Numbered from the stretch's first letter, positions 23,854 to 35,496 are shown. The stretch: 64,000 bases of DNA from Arthrinium phaeospermum (GCA_006503535.1 QYRS01000013.1:1798001-1862000), one strand, 5' to 3'. Made by a program: numbers and translations. The notes: generated from the sequence alone by a model not told the origin.

Positions 23854-26060
23854 TCACGCACTGGGTGTGGCAGTGACTGTCGCCATGTCCGTGGTCGTCG
23901 TTGTCGTGGTCACCGTCTCAGTCTCCTTGACAGTAACCGTGACAGGGCGAGCTGGATTGGCAATGACTTTGGCGGTGCTGTGCACGGGAATATCGGTGGG
24001 GATAGGCCCGAGGTGTCCATGATGCGGTCGCGTAATCGGAATGATCTCCAGCGAAGTCAGGGTCGAGGGCGGCTGCGGAGGCTTGGATTCGGAGGTGGAA
24101 CTGGGCACCGGGGCTGGAGGTGAAGGTGGTGGCGGAGGAGGGGCGGAGGAGGAAACGACTGGCGGTAGGATTGGCGGGATAACCACAATGGTCGTAAGGA
24201 TGGCAGGCGGCGGTGATGTAGAAGACCGAGTCATCGTCAGTAGGGTGGTCGAAGGAGCCTCGGTGACTGTCGTGGTTTCCGGTGTTGTTTCCTTGGGCGG
24301 AGCAATGATAATCGAAGTAACAACTTCAGTCGGGACTATGGTAACCGTTACCTCTGAGGGCTGACCGCTGTTGACTTGAGATGCTGTCGTAGTAACAGAT
24401 GGGGCTGGGCTGTTGACTTGCGATGTCGTCGCAGACGGGGCTGGCTTGGAGTCTCCCAAAATGCGTCCAGCAACATTGGGATCGTAGCACCCAACCTGAA
24501 CTCCCGTCGTCGTGTTCATTGGTAGCGCAAAGCATTTCGTGTTGCCCATGCAAGGGGTAATGGAAAAAGCCCCAGACTTGCCACATTGACCAATGTTGTC
24601 ATTGACACAGGCGACCTGTCCAGCCATGCAGGCGGTGTCCTCCTTGAGACCCCCAAATAGGCTGTTATACTTCTGTGCCTGTGCTAGGTTGCTAGCCATG
24701 ACATCGGGCCCGACTGTCGACGCAGAAGATGGCAAGGCGGTGATGACGGTGGGTACATTCCGGTTAATGGTTCCAGATGCTGTCACCGAGTGTGAAACAT
24801 AAGACGATTTCGAAGTCACGCCTGGTGCCGTCGCTGAGGCAAGCTTTGACGAAGAGGCAGAAGGGCTAGCAGCAACAGCCGAGGTAGTAGCAGCGACAGA
24901 AGACGTTGCAGCGGCAGTCGAGGAAGAAGCGGCCGTGGAAGAACTTGCTGCGATAGATGAAGCTACCTTGGTGGAGGAAGCAGTGGGGCTGGTACCACTC
25001 GCACCCCCCGTGGCTGACGTGAAGAAATCAGCCAGACTAGTGCGAGCAGCTGAGGTTGCCGGAGCCGACGAGCTGGTTGCCATTGAAGAGCTCGACTTCG
25101 TCGAAGAGCTGGCAGTCTGTACGAGAGACCCCGACGCTGATCCAGAAGCAACCCCAGATGAGATGCTGGAAGAAGCGGTGCTCGGTGTCGCTGAGCTCGC
25201 TGGGTCGGTACTCCTGGACTGGCTTGATGCGGTACTGGATGCTCCAAGCGCAGCACTCGAGGTCGGAACAATGCTCGAAGAAGTGGGTTGCGCTGATTGG
25301 GAAGCAGTTGCAACTAGTGAGGATGAGTGAGCGGTGGCGGCAGCCGAGGACGAGGCCTGGCCGCTTGCCAAAGAGCCTGCCGCAACGCTCGAAGATGCAA
25401 CAGCGCTACTGGACGCGCCATGACTTGTGGTGTCAATGAGACTGAAAATGCGCGAGACAGAACTGTATGAAGACGTCGTCGGTGATGCCAGACTAGACGC
25501 GATCGCCGATGATGTGGCAGAGGGTGAAGCTAAAAGAGTGTTTGGGATAGAACCCGTAACTGAACTGCTACTCGTTGACAATATAGATGAAGAAGTAGCG
25601 GCGGTGGAAGCCGGGATGGAGGACTGCGTCAATATCGACCCTGGCGTCGACGACGACACGACAACTACCGCGACTGAAGAAGACGACGATTGAGCGTGAG
25701 TAGAAGACGTCTCTGGTGCTGATAACGTCGCACTGGGGCTGTCCACGGCGAAACCGGCAGAGGCAGCAAGGCTGCTCGGCGTGAGTGCTAAGGATGGAAT
25801 GCTACTCGAGGGCAGCAAAGATGTAGACATGGAAGTCATTTGTTGTACAACTGACGAAGACGGCTGCTTGAAGACCCTAGAGGTGGCCTCGTCTAATTCG
25901 TCTCGTCTCAATCTAGGAATCGTTAGTATTGGTACGTTTGCGTGGGGATGTTGCCAAGGGGGGGAGGAGAGGTAACTTACCGTTCCCGGCGCCTCAGCGG
26001 GCCCGCCGCTGAGGCCTCGGACAACAAGAGAATGCTAAGAAAGAAAGCTGAAGTGTACAT
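23854..26060 (-). CDS. Ser/Thr-rich secreted protein with CBM19-like cysteine module
   Basis: Exon 1 (25981-26060) encodes a signal peptide beginning MYTSAFFLSILLL followed by a basic segment (PLRRRER). After a 68-nt phase-2 intron, exon 2 (23854-25912) gives a total of 712 residues. Residues about 60-410 are mucin-like, almost only Ser, Ala, Thr and Pro, and probably heavily O-glycosylated. Around residues 455-525 there is a compact module (CMAGQVACVNDNIGQCGKSG, then CMGNTKCFALP and VGCYDPN) that resembles the CBM19-type carbohydrate-binding pattern of fungal proteins. A second Thr/Pro-rich stalk follows, with TVTVKETETVTTTT. No C-terminal hydrophobic GPI signal is visible. I infer an extracellular or wall-bound protein that binds chitin or glucan; the ligand is not proven. 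Confidence 0.8.
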
Positions 26061-27562
26061 GATGAAGATCTTCTTCGAATTCGGAAAGGAAAGGAAAAGG
26101 AAAGGTAGAACGAAAACGGCAATGGGGAGAAAGAGCCCGACGGGAAATTGTGGGTTTATGACGGAGCTGGGGGGTGAGAGCAGCTCTAGGGATTCATATT
26201 ACGGGCAGCGAGGAGAAAGGCGAGATGCTGGTCAAAGAGGAGTCGATCTTCAATGAGTTTGTGCAAAGGGCCTAGGCAATTATGGAGAGCTGGGACAAGA
26301 GAAATGGCGTCGAGAGTTGAAAGGAGACAACAAAGGGAAAGACAGTGGCCACCGGTTCACGATGCAGAATGGCCAGCCAGAACGAGAACTCGAGATCGAC
26401 GCTCTGGAGGGGATGGGGTGGGCATCTTGTACGGACCACAACGCACGCGAGTCACTGGCAATCAGTCTATTCTCGAACCACAGGCCCTGCTTAGCCTCAC
26501 GGCATCGAGGCCGGGAAGCGGTCGCACTAGATAGAATGCATGGTGATGGCCGCAAAGCGACAAAGCTTGAGATGAGACCCATTGAAGAAGGTCAAGGCCA
26601 TCTGGGCAGCTCGACAAGACCGATCCAATGGCGTCTCATTGGGCCAAATTGCTTCGGCCGCTCTTCCATGCTGTCCTCAACAGCAATCTAGCCTTGCCGG
26701 AACGGTATTGGATGCGTGAAGCGGTTGGCAAGCGCTTTCTCCATTGTCGGTTCGTGTTTCCGGATTTTCGACATGGTGTCGTGGAATGCGCGCGGTTGAA
26801 GATGTTTTGTGGACGGGATATTTCCGTCGGCCTGTAACCGCGGCCAGCAAACGATTCTGAGCCAATCGCGGGCAGCTGGCGGGCGCCTCGTGCGGCAAGT
26901 AACAGGGGGTTTTGTTAGTGGAGGGGTATCCTTCCGGGGCTTTGGCTTCGACGACAGCCAATGGTTTCGTTGAAGATGCAACCACTAATCCGGGCCCGCT
27001 ACTCGTCTCCATGGCAGAACATACATACTGCCAATCGAGCCTCAAAAGCAACCCTTGACTCTGCATTGACGTACACAAGAGTGTTCTATTAGAAGACCAC
27101 TCCCTTCTTGAAAAAAGAACATATAAACCTAGACATCCAGCCGCTTTCGAGGACGGATTCAGCATCGAGCATTGTCGCAAAACGAGCAAAGCTATCCTAG
27201 GGTACCGCTAACGCTGGCTATCATCCGTCAAGAAAGAACTTACAACTTTTCTCATACCATCTTATTGCAACCACCTCCGAAAGACCTGGACTGATTTGAT
27301 ATCTATTGATTGTAACATATTATCTATTAGAATGGATGCCTCTCTGTTGCTACACCTAATTAGCTACTTAATCAAGTTGTGAATTGTGAGAATAACGGAT
27401 TTATCATTTTCGCCGGCACACAATGCAGGCATGGTGGCATGCGGGGAACACAATTGCCAACAACAGTGAAGCGAATCTCTAACCTACATAGATACATCTT
27501 ATTTTCAACCCGATTTCTCTGTTCTACTTGATGGACAGCACAGTCTCAGCTTGCGATGCAAT
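26061..27562. other. Intergenic region containing repeat copy A
   Basis: This 1.5 kb separates the divergently transcribed Ser/Thr-rich gene and MFS transporter. The sequence 26080-26400 is purine-rich. Overlapping short ORFs around 26280-26690 and 26677-27189 have no family resemblance. Repeat copy A lies at 27111-27196. No RNA gene is seen. Confidence 0.5.
27111..27196. repeat. Dispersed direct repeat, copy A
   Basis: About 85 bp beginning AAAAAAGAACATATAAACCT match copy B at 30365-30470 with scattered differences (most visibly C/T and A/G changes) and an 11-12 bp length difference. Weaker similarity appears to continue about 100 bp to the right (TTGCAACCAC versus ATCGCAACCAC). Origin is unknown; it could be a degraded mobile-element end or a duplicated promoter fragment. 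Confidence 0.75.
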
Positions 27563-29211
27563 ATGTCAGCCAATACTCTCCCTCCCAGTGAGGATATATT
27601 GAATGAAGAGTTGCGTGAACACCAAAATGAGAGGTACACAGCTTTCACCGACCTGGAGAGATGGGTCATTGTCGCGATTGTGTGCTTTGCTTCATTATGC
27701 TCCAATCTCAGCGCCTTTATATTCCTCCCTGCCTTGAAACTTCTTGCTGAAACCTTTTCGGTCTCGGTGGACCAAATAAATCTCATTCTTACTGTCTACA
27801 TGGCTGTAGCGACTGTGGCGCCCACACTAGCCGGCGATGCAGCAGACACACTTGGGAGACGGCCAACGTATATGGTTACCCTATGCCTGTTCTTTATATC
27901 CGATGTACTACTTGCCTTGGCTAAATCTTATGAAGAGTTTCTTGGACTCAGGGTCCTGCAGGCCCTTGGTCAGTCTGGTAAGCTTTGATGGCGTTCAACA
28001 AGTGCTCCAAAGTTGATGAAACCTGACAGGAATCATCGTTGTTGGGTATGGGGTGGTTACTGACATAACCACCCCTGCCAACAGAGGCTCGTTCATGAGC
28101 GCAGTGTCCTTTGCGTAAGTTTCTGTCCTATATATCTCGGTTTCGTAGAGATTCAGAACCATGTTGATATCCTAAGAATCACCATCGCCCCGAGTCTTGG
28201 GCCTATTCTCGGCGGTGCGTTAAGCTACGCAGCTGGATGGAGATGGATATTTTGGTTCCTGGTTACAATAACAGGCCCAAGCCTTGTCCTCGTCATCATT
28301 GGACTGCCAGAAACCGCTCGAAGCGTTGTCGGAAATGGTTCCCTGCAGCCTCCATTTTACTGCAGGTTGCCTTTGCTTCATTCGGAGTTCATGCGTCACT
28401 GGAAACATAGCCACATCTCGGTTTCTCGAGGACAACGTCGAATACCCAACCCATTAAGGTCCTTTAGAGTCCTGCTTCGACGAGACAACACGGTCGTGAT
28501 TCTGGCATCAGCCTTGATGTACACCGTGTATTCCTGTGTGATAGCTTCGTTATCCACACTCTTCATTGAGATATATGGTCTTAATCAATGGCAAGCTGGT
28601 TTGACCTTCTCGACCTTCGTCTCAGGACCACTACTCGATTGGGCCTACAGAAAAGCCCGCTTTAGGCATGACATGCCGGGCCCTTTAAACAGAGACGATA
28701 GTATAGACGAATTTCCTATTGAGAGAGTCCGGCTGAGTATCATGTGGGCGCCAGTGTTGATTACGATGTTGTGTATTTCAACGTACGGCTGGGCACTTCA
28801 CGAGCGATGGCACCTTTCCATTCCGATAGCACTCCAATTTGTCGTGGGGTTCGCCCTCCAATTCAATTTTAGTGTAAATCTTGATGCATTCTCTAGCTTC
28901 TTCAGCACCCCTCACAACCCCTCCACCACCCCAAAAAACATTCTCGGCTAACCCATTTACAGGGCTTCAACACGCTAATATCTGACATTAACCCGGCTGC
29001 CCCCTCTGCGGCTAATGCGTCTACAGCAGTCGTGCGATGTGCTTTGGCCGCTCTTTCAGTGGCTTACTTGGAAAATCTTCTGCAAGCCATCGACGTTGGA
29101 TGGACATTTACCTGCATTTCTGGGCTCTGCCTCGTTGTTCTTGGTTTATTCTTGATCGAGTATCACCAAGGAACTGCCTGGCGGATGAAGGCAACGACAT
29201 GGTTCTATTGA
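27563..29211 (+). CDS. MFS transporter, DHA1 (QDR/polyamine-like) family, possibly damaged
   Basis: Four exons (27563-27977, 28030-28114, 28177-28873, 28963-29211) encode 481 residues. The first true ATG is at 27563. The N-half is typical DHA1: a cytosolic tail, TM1 (WVIVAIVCFASLCSNLSAF), the motif GDAADTLGRRP between TM2 and TM3, and LGLRVLQALGQSGIIVVGYG with the phase-1 intron inside it. Exon 3 carries SLGPILGGALSYAAGWRWIFWFL and LPETAR. Near residue 330 the sequence runs QAGLTF directly into STFVSGPLLD, where relatives carry about eight more residues (an LPFGxGT-like segment); TM8 is therefore shortened. Substrate (drug or polyamine) is inferred only at family level. All splice junctions keep frame, so it is listed as coding. 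Confidence 0.82.
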
Positions 29212-29468
29212 ACAAAGATGGGATTATAGTGCTCGGGTCATCATCCGGGGGCAGTGCACTTCACTACAGCTACATTCCCATTTCGAGGACACAGTAACGA
29301 CTTCTCGGATGCCCAAAGAGTACACAGAGCCAAATCATCCGTGTTGCGTGGATCAGGAAATGTCTTGAGTCTTGTGTGATCATAACTTGTTCAATCATCC
29401 ATTCTCCAAGATCATGGGAGACATCAAGACTTGTGCCATGGAGGGGCTGGCCAGGTGGCCAGTCGACA

Positions 29469-30360
29469 TCATGTTTTTCCACACTGCTCTAAGTCCCAGC
29501 TGAACATATACAAGTGATTGATCCCGAATCCGAGGAGGTAATTGGGTTGGAGTGGATGGGCGACCCATTCTTGAATAATGGTATCCCCCAAGTCCGCACA
29601 AGTACTGACAGATGACGAGTCTACATCAACGATACAGAGTTCCGAAGAAGTGTGTATAAAGATCCTCGTCGAGTCCTGGTTGAAAATCAAGGCTCGTAGA
29701 ACTCCTTTGACTGATTGTCGTAGTGAGACGGTACTACGTTGCTGGACCAACGGACTCGTCTGCCCAGCAATCAGTTCTATGAACATCACAGTCAACTGCT
29801 TGCTCATGTCGAAGAAACAGACAAGGTTTCCAGTTCTGCTCCAACCTATATCTTTGATGGTGAACTTTGCTCTTGACACGTATATCTCCTTCGTGTCTCC
29901 GACCTGTATCTCATGAAGACGGACCACGACTCTTTCCGTGCCATGGCAATACCATCGACCTTGCGGACGAGCTGAGATTGACGTGATTGAATCAATGGCG
30001 CCATGTACCATGACAGGGCCATGCGACGATGAGGAAATACGCTTTCCACTGAAGGAAGCTGTATCTCCGCTGGTTTCCTCGGCCAGTCGGACTAGGGCGT
30101 TGGGTTCCCACACGTTGGCGTAATAGCCCCTGATATCGTACAATCGCCGAGCGTCAGGGCTGAATGCCAAGCCGAACACAGCATCCGGGGCCGCAATTTG
30201 ATGAATCAGTGTGAGAGAAGACGCGAGGACGAGTTTCACTCTACCGTGGCCATCACCCGTGGCCAGAAGATTGCCGTCTTTGCTGATTGCCAACTTGGTC
30301 GCCGCTGCTGACAACTCCTCGACATCATCATCGTACGGCTTCCACTTGAACAACTCCGCT
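29469..30360 (-). pseudogene. Orphan C-terminal WD40 propeller of an NLR (NACHT-WD40) protein
   Basis: An open frame of about 295 codons closely resembles the C-terminal propeller of fungal NACHT-WD40 NLR proteins: LFKWKPYDDDVEEL, then LAISKDGNLLATGDGHGRVK, LAFSPDARRLYDIRGYYANVWEPNAL, SITSISARPQGRWYCHGTE and a final ...YLLGFGINHLYMFSW. There is no ATG at the start: the frame opens with TTG (30353), the upstream frame reads into repeat copy B and then a TAA, and the first in-frame ATG is over 100 codons in. The NACHT and N-terminal effector domains are absent. It is therefore a 5'-truncated fragment; the long open frame suggests recent truncation. The break coincides with the repeat. Confidence 0.8.
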
Positions 30361-30364
30361 GTTG

Positions 30365-30470
30365 CAAAAAGAACATATAAACCTAGACAGCCAGCCCGCT
30401 TTCGAGGACGGATTTAGCACCAAGCATTGTCGCAAAAACGGTCGAGACCAATTGGGGCAAAGCTATCGGG
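30365..30470. repeat. Dispersed direct repeat, copy B
   Basis: This second copy of the 27111-27196 repeat, same orientation, starts immediately beyond the truncated NLR propeller. It shares AACATATAAACCTAGACA, CGCTTTCGAGGACGGAT, AGCATTGTCGCAAAA and CAAAGCTATC with copy A. Together the two copies bracket a 3.2 kb block holding the MFS gene and the NLR fragment. Confidence 0.75.
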
Positions 30471-31134
30471 ACCCACGGGCTTTCAAAGGAGCCTCACCCA
30501 CCTCATCGCAACCACATGGGGAAAGATGTGAGCTGCTCTGGCCACTCTTGTGTGCAGCAGATCTGCGTATCTATGAGTTGGAGCTCAAGTTACGTGGAGA
30601 TTGCAATGTTTGCAGGGCCATCTGTTGAGCCGGCCGGCGGTTTTGCGTACCCCCGAGTCGCCCTTACCAAATTGACAGTGCCTGGCCCTAATTGCACAGC
30701 CAAATATCGAGATCATGTGAGGTAAACTCAGGGAAAGCCAGCAGATCCTGGGCCAAGAAAAGCGACCCAATGACCACCTCGGCACCTACGCCGAGTCTCT
30801 GGGATTTTCAAAGTCATTGGGCTCGACAGAGTTGGGTGCCCCTGAGATAACCCAATCGTCTTCGACATGCATCTGTTATACATGTAAATGATATGGCAAC
30901 AGAAGACCATCTGATTTGATGTACGATTTCTCCGTAGCTTCGAGATGTTCAGTGCTTGAACCCCTGGCCACTCAGAGGTTATTTGCCATGGCTGCATGCA
31001 TGGCCAGGTACGTGGGATGGCCATAGCTATGTGCGAAATGTCGGTTTTGATCCCGGTTCATTGGAACCCATTATTTCTTTCCAACTTCAAAACCCGCGTT
31101 GGTAATGCGCCAAACGGTTTTAATTTAAGCCACG
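30471..31134. other. Intergenic region upstream of the fructosamine-kinase-like gene
   Basis: This holds residual similarity to the right flank of repeat A near 30500-30540 and then unique sequence forming the promoter of the kinase-like gene. No supportable ORF or RNA gene is seen. Confidence 0.5.
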
Positions 31135-32536
31135 ATGAGCGTATACTTGGAAGCGATCGAAGGTGACTTCCCACTTCATCACAATGTTGTTTCAGGTGTG
31201 TAAAGGGTCATAATCGCATCTTTCAGACATCAATTGAGAGACTTGTGCACAGTGCTGCCAACGGGCACCAAGGCCATCTCGGCTGAATCTTGGGGTCGTT
31301 CGGCGGGGGCTAAAACTGCAAGAATTGCCACACAGCTCCCTGGCTGCCAAGAGAGAAGGTACTTTCTCAAGGTAATGGACGCTGCTATGCGCAACGATGT
31401 TGCCAATGATCCTTCGCAAACAAGCTGATACTCTGGATTAGTGTGCAACTGGGGAATACGCACAAACCCATATGTGGGGAGAATACTATTCGGCTGGCAT
31501 CATAGCAAGCCATGTGCCCGACTTTGGCCCAAAGCCCGTGGGAAAAGGAGACTACCACGACGAGATGGGGAGCCACACCTACTTCTACATGATGGAATTC
31601 CACGATATGGAGCATCAGAGCCCGCCCAAACCGGCCGAGCTCGCAAGAGCAGTTGCCGAGCTTCATTCGAAAGCCGTATCCCCGAACGGCATGTTCGGCT
31701 TTCCCTTCGCGAACGGCCGTGGAACCCTGGACCGCAGCGAGCACTGGGAGAAAAGCTGGGCAGCCCAGTTCACGTACCTGCTACAGGATCTGATCGAATT
31801 GGACAATGGGGTGAACGAAGCATGGCCCGAGTATGACGACGCCTGCAAGCAGCTCATCGACCATGTCATCCCGAGACTTCTTGGTGCCTTGCAATCCGAG
31901 GGGCGAAACATCGAGCCGGTGCTCTGCCACGGTGATCTGTGGGAGGGGAATGTGGCCACCGATTTGGAGACTGGCAGGATCGTCATCTTCGACCCGGGTG
32001 AATCGTATGAAGCATTTCTACTGCTCAAGACCTTCTCCTCGCTCTTGGTTGGAACCGCGTTTCTATTACTCTTCTGTGTGTGGTCATTTTGAGGCACAGG
32101 GTGACTTGTTGACTCTCATCTAGTATGTACGCCCATAACGAGATCGAGTTCGGTACCTGGAGATGCAGTTGGGCGACATATTTCACGTCGCCCGAGTACA
32201 CAACTGCGTATCAGCGTCTGATACCCCCTTCGGAGCCGGCAGAAGAATGGGACGACCGCAATAGGTTGTATGCAATCAAATGCGCCATTTGCGATTCTGC
32301 GGGCCACGAGAGAAGCAAGTCTCGAATGATGTAAGTATTGCCCTCTTGTATCCGATAGATCTCTGGTTCCCAGCTAACAGGTAACCACGGGAAGAGCTTT
32401 CAACGATATGCTGTATCTGTGTGAGAAATACGCACCGTTGGAATCGCTCGAGAAGTACGACCCAGACAAGGACATCAGTGTGACAGGCAAGCGAGAAGCA
32501 TACGACGTAATGGCTGGGGCCCGGAGTTCACTGTGA
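31135..32536 (+). CDS. Fructosamine kinase / phosphotransferase-like protein
   Basis: Five exons (31135-31195, 31253-31371, 31442-32004, 32124-32330, 32395-32536) restore a continuous 363-residue protein; every junction keeps frame. It starts MSVYLEAIEGDFPLHHNVVS, then VLPTGTKAISAESWGRSA, an ATP-lobe strand RRYFLK (candidate ATP-binding Lys), FYMMEFHDME (hinge), the catalytic Brenner-type motif LCHGDLWEGNV (Asp and Asn) and IFDPG (metal-binding Asp), and EFGTWRCSWATYF. These are signatures of the fructosamine kinase family (Pfam Fructosamin_kin), which phosphorylates protein-bound or free ketosamines for deglycation. Fungal paralogues have diverse or unknown substrates. Intron 3 uses a weak GTATGA donor. 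Mid-region residues differ from animal FN3K, so the exact substrate is open. Confidence 0.88.
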
Positions 32537-33452
32537 ATTAGAACAAAGAAAGGGCAATCGACGCTTCAAAGGCGGTCAGTAGTTACTTAGCCTAGGAGGT
32601 TTCAAAGACGACAACGAACCTGCGGGGATTTTCGAGAATCCAAATTGCAGGTTGTTGCTATGGATGAGAAGTGCTAAAAAGATGGTTCCCGTTGCCAAGG
32701 CCTGGAGAATAGAGTGGGCGCTGAATCAGACTTGGCGGCGCTAGGCTCTAGTGCTGCTGCTTAGCTGAGGGCCTGTATCCGCATCTCCATAGACCGAGAT
32801 TGGTCCGAAAACTCGGATTGATCTTGTTATCATCGAGGATTTGGGTATAGAAACGAAGCAAAGATAAGCCAGAAGAGCTATCTATGACCAGCCGGCCTCA
32901 ATTGGTAATTAGAGCAAGTTTCGAGCTCGCTCAGAGGTTCATCAGTCGTGCCGCTAGATGGCCAAACATCTGGCTCATGGCTCGAGATAAGATAACCGTA
33001 TCCGCCACTAATCTTCGATCGCTCGAACTTATACTCCAACCTAGAAGCCATTGGGGGCGGGGAGCTGGTGCAGTCGCGCAGGACCTGCAGGGATGGATAT
33101 CCAGAGAGCCAATGTCTGCTGCGCGAAACAACCAGGTTAACAGAGCGGTGTCGTATCGCCAGATCTCTAGCTTCTGTCATGCCGTTAGCTGCGCGCTGGT
33201 GACAGGGTGATGGCGTGCTGGTGCTGCGTGTTACATGCCGTGCCTCACCAGCCTTGCCCTGCTATTTTATTTACTCGTTATTTTTCTTTTCAGCTAGTGT
33301 ACCTGCTGTCTCTTTGCCCGGATTCAAAAACACTCTCAAATGTTATCTATACCAAGCACCGGATCTCCAATGTCTCTGATTCGTTGTTGAGTGTGTTTTT
33401 TTGTGCTTTTCTTTTTCTTCGTCTCCTTTCCTCTTGACCCTCCCAATCCGCG
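32537..33452. other. Intergenic region upstream of the amino-acid permease
   Basis: About 900 bp; the last 200 bp are C/T-rich leader sequence of the permease gene (33380-33450). A 100-codon minus-strand ORF at 32878-33180 shows no recognisable domain. Nothing else is supported. Confidence 0.5.
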
Positions 33453-35496
33453 ATGGTCGTGACGACTTCGGCCCCGGCCCCTGCAGGGGCGAAAACTTCC
33501 GGCGAGAAGCAGCCCGATTCGCAGAGCGACAACGTCCACCAGGGCCTCATTGTAGTCGCCGACAATGCGGACCACCTGCAGCGCCATCTTGGCAACCGCC
33601 AGATCCAGCTGATCGCCGTGGGCGGCACCATTGGGACGGCCCTGTTCGTCTCCATTGGCGGCGGTTTGATGCAGGGCGGCCCGGGCAGCTTGTTCATCGC
33701 CTTCACCCTCTACTCCTGCCTTTTGGCATTGGTGAACAATTGCCTCGCCGAGATGGTCATCTACATGCCCGTGTCTGGCAGCTTCATCCGTATGGCTTCA
33801 AAGTGCGTCATTTTCCCCTCTCCCCTTCCCGTCCGCGGCCGTGGCGCAAATCATCACAACCGCGACCCATGAGTCGTCCGGGAGTCCCACTTTAGTATCC
33901 CTCAACGCGTGATTAACTGACATGGTGGTGATATAGATGGGTTGACGACGCTTTCGGCTTCATGGCCGGCTGGAACTTTTTCCTCTACGAGGCTTGTCTC
34001 ATTCCTTATGAGATCTCCGCATTGAATCTCGTGCTCACTTTCTGGAGGGACGACGTCCCGCCTGCGGCAGTTTGCGCCGCTTGCATTGCATTCTACGCGT
34101 GAGCTACATTGAACCTCCTGGAAGGGTTTCGGTATACTGACTTTAGTTGTCGCAGTGCCTTCAACATCATCGCCGTGAAGTACTATGGCGAAGTGGAGTT
34201 CTGGCTTTCCTTTGGAAAGCTGTTGCTGATCATCATGCTGTTCTGCTTCACCTTCATTGTCATGGTCGGCGGCAACCCCCAGCACGACGCCTTCGGGTTC
34301 CGGTACTGGAGAGATCCCGGCTCGTTCGCCGAATACATCTCGACCGGGGCTCTGGGTAGGTTCCAAGGCTTCCTCGGCGCCTTCTTCTCGGCAGCATTCA
34401 CCGTCGTCGGGCCCGAGTACCTGGCCATGGTCGCTGGCGAGGCCGAACGACCAAGAACGTACTTGAAGAACGGCTTCAAGACCATGTATTGGCGTTTCGG
34501 TACCTTCTTCATCGGAGGAGCTCTCGTATGTAATCTGAGCCACCGATCCTTTCTGGTTGCATCCGCCGCCTAGGCGCCAACTGTCCCTCCCTTTTTTTCA
34601 CATTCCCGCAGTCATTCCCGGCGAAATCGGGGATGAATTGCCCGCCTATGAAGGGGCACCTGAGTCGCCACCTGCTAATCTCTTAATAGTGTGTCGGCAT
34701 TATCCTACCGTACAACAATGAGAAGCTGCAGAATGCGGGCACCGGAACTGCTGATGGTTCGCCCTACGTCATCGCCATGCAGAACATGGGTATCGGGGTG
34801 TTCCCGCACATCATCAACGCCTTGATGGTGACAGCCATCTTCAGTGCCGGCAACGCTTATACGTACTGCGCGATGCGCTCTCTGTACAGCATGGCGCTCG
34901 ATGGCCACGCGCCCAAGATTTTCACCAAGTGCACCAAAAGCGGCATTCCGATCTGGTGTTTTGTGCTCGTCATGGTCTTCCCCTTCCTCTCCTTCCTGCA
35001 GGTGTCCAATGACACTGCGCAAGTCGTGACCTGGCTGGCCAACCTGACCGAGGCATCGCAGCTCATCAGCTACATTGTCATGTGTGTGACGTATCTGTTC
35101 TTCTACCGCGCGCTCAAGGTCCAAGGAATCGACCGCAACACGCTCCCCTACGTCGGATGGTGGCAGCCGTGGTCGGGCTGGATCGGCGGCGGCTCCATGA
35201 TCGCCGTCGTCTGCCTGTACGGCTACACGGTTTTCCTCCCCGGTCAGTGGGACCTGGGAACCTTCTTCTCATACTATACCATGATCTTCGTTGCTTTCGT
35301 GACCTACTTTAGCTGGAAGCTCCTCAAGCGGACCAAGGTTGTGATGGCGGCCCAGGCCGACCTGGTTTGGGACAAGCCCATCATTGATGCATACGAGGAA
35401 GCTCTGACCGAGCCCCCGACCCGGTTTCGAGACGAGATTATGAAAATGGCTGGGATGAAGAAGAAGAGACACCAGGGAACAGTCGTAGAGAGCTAG
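33453..35496 (+). CDS. Amino-acid permease (YAT family, APC superfamily)
   Basis: Four exons (33453-33802, 33937-34098, 34156-34525, 34690-35496) encode 562 residues with about twelve membrane spans. The hallmark after the cytosolic N-terminus is QLIAVGGTIGTALFVSIGGGL (TM1, substrate-binding glycines), then EMVIYMPVSGSFI, FMAGWNFFLYEA, AAFNIIAVKYYGE, FFSAAFTVVGPEYLAMVAGEAERPR, and TAIFSAGNAYTYCAMRSLYSMALDGHAPK (TM8). The C-terminal tail contains DLVWDKPIIDAYEE, conserved in fungal YAT permeases, which import amino acids with protons across the plasma membrane. Specificity (general or proline-type) cannot be read from sequence. Length and motifs are complete. Confidence 0.95.

Noticed and set aside
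29469..30353. Treating the WD40 ORF as a complete independent gene
   Set aside because: It opens with TTG, has a stop just upstream and corresponds only to the C-terminal propeller of larger NLR proteins.
31196..31226. A 31-nt intron at the start of the fructosamine-kinase-like gene, or a nonsense mutation there
   Set aside because: A 57-nt intron ending at 31252 joins the conserved N-terminus in frame, so neither a tiny intron nor a stop mutation is needed.
32878..33180. 100-codon minus-strand ORF before the permease, considered as a transposase remnant
   Set aside because: No recognisable transposase motif and no terminal repeats nearby.
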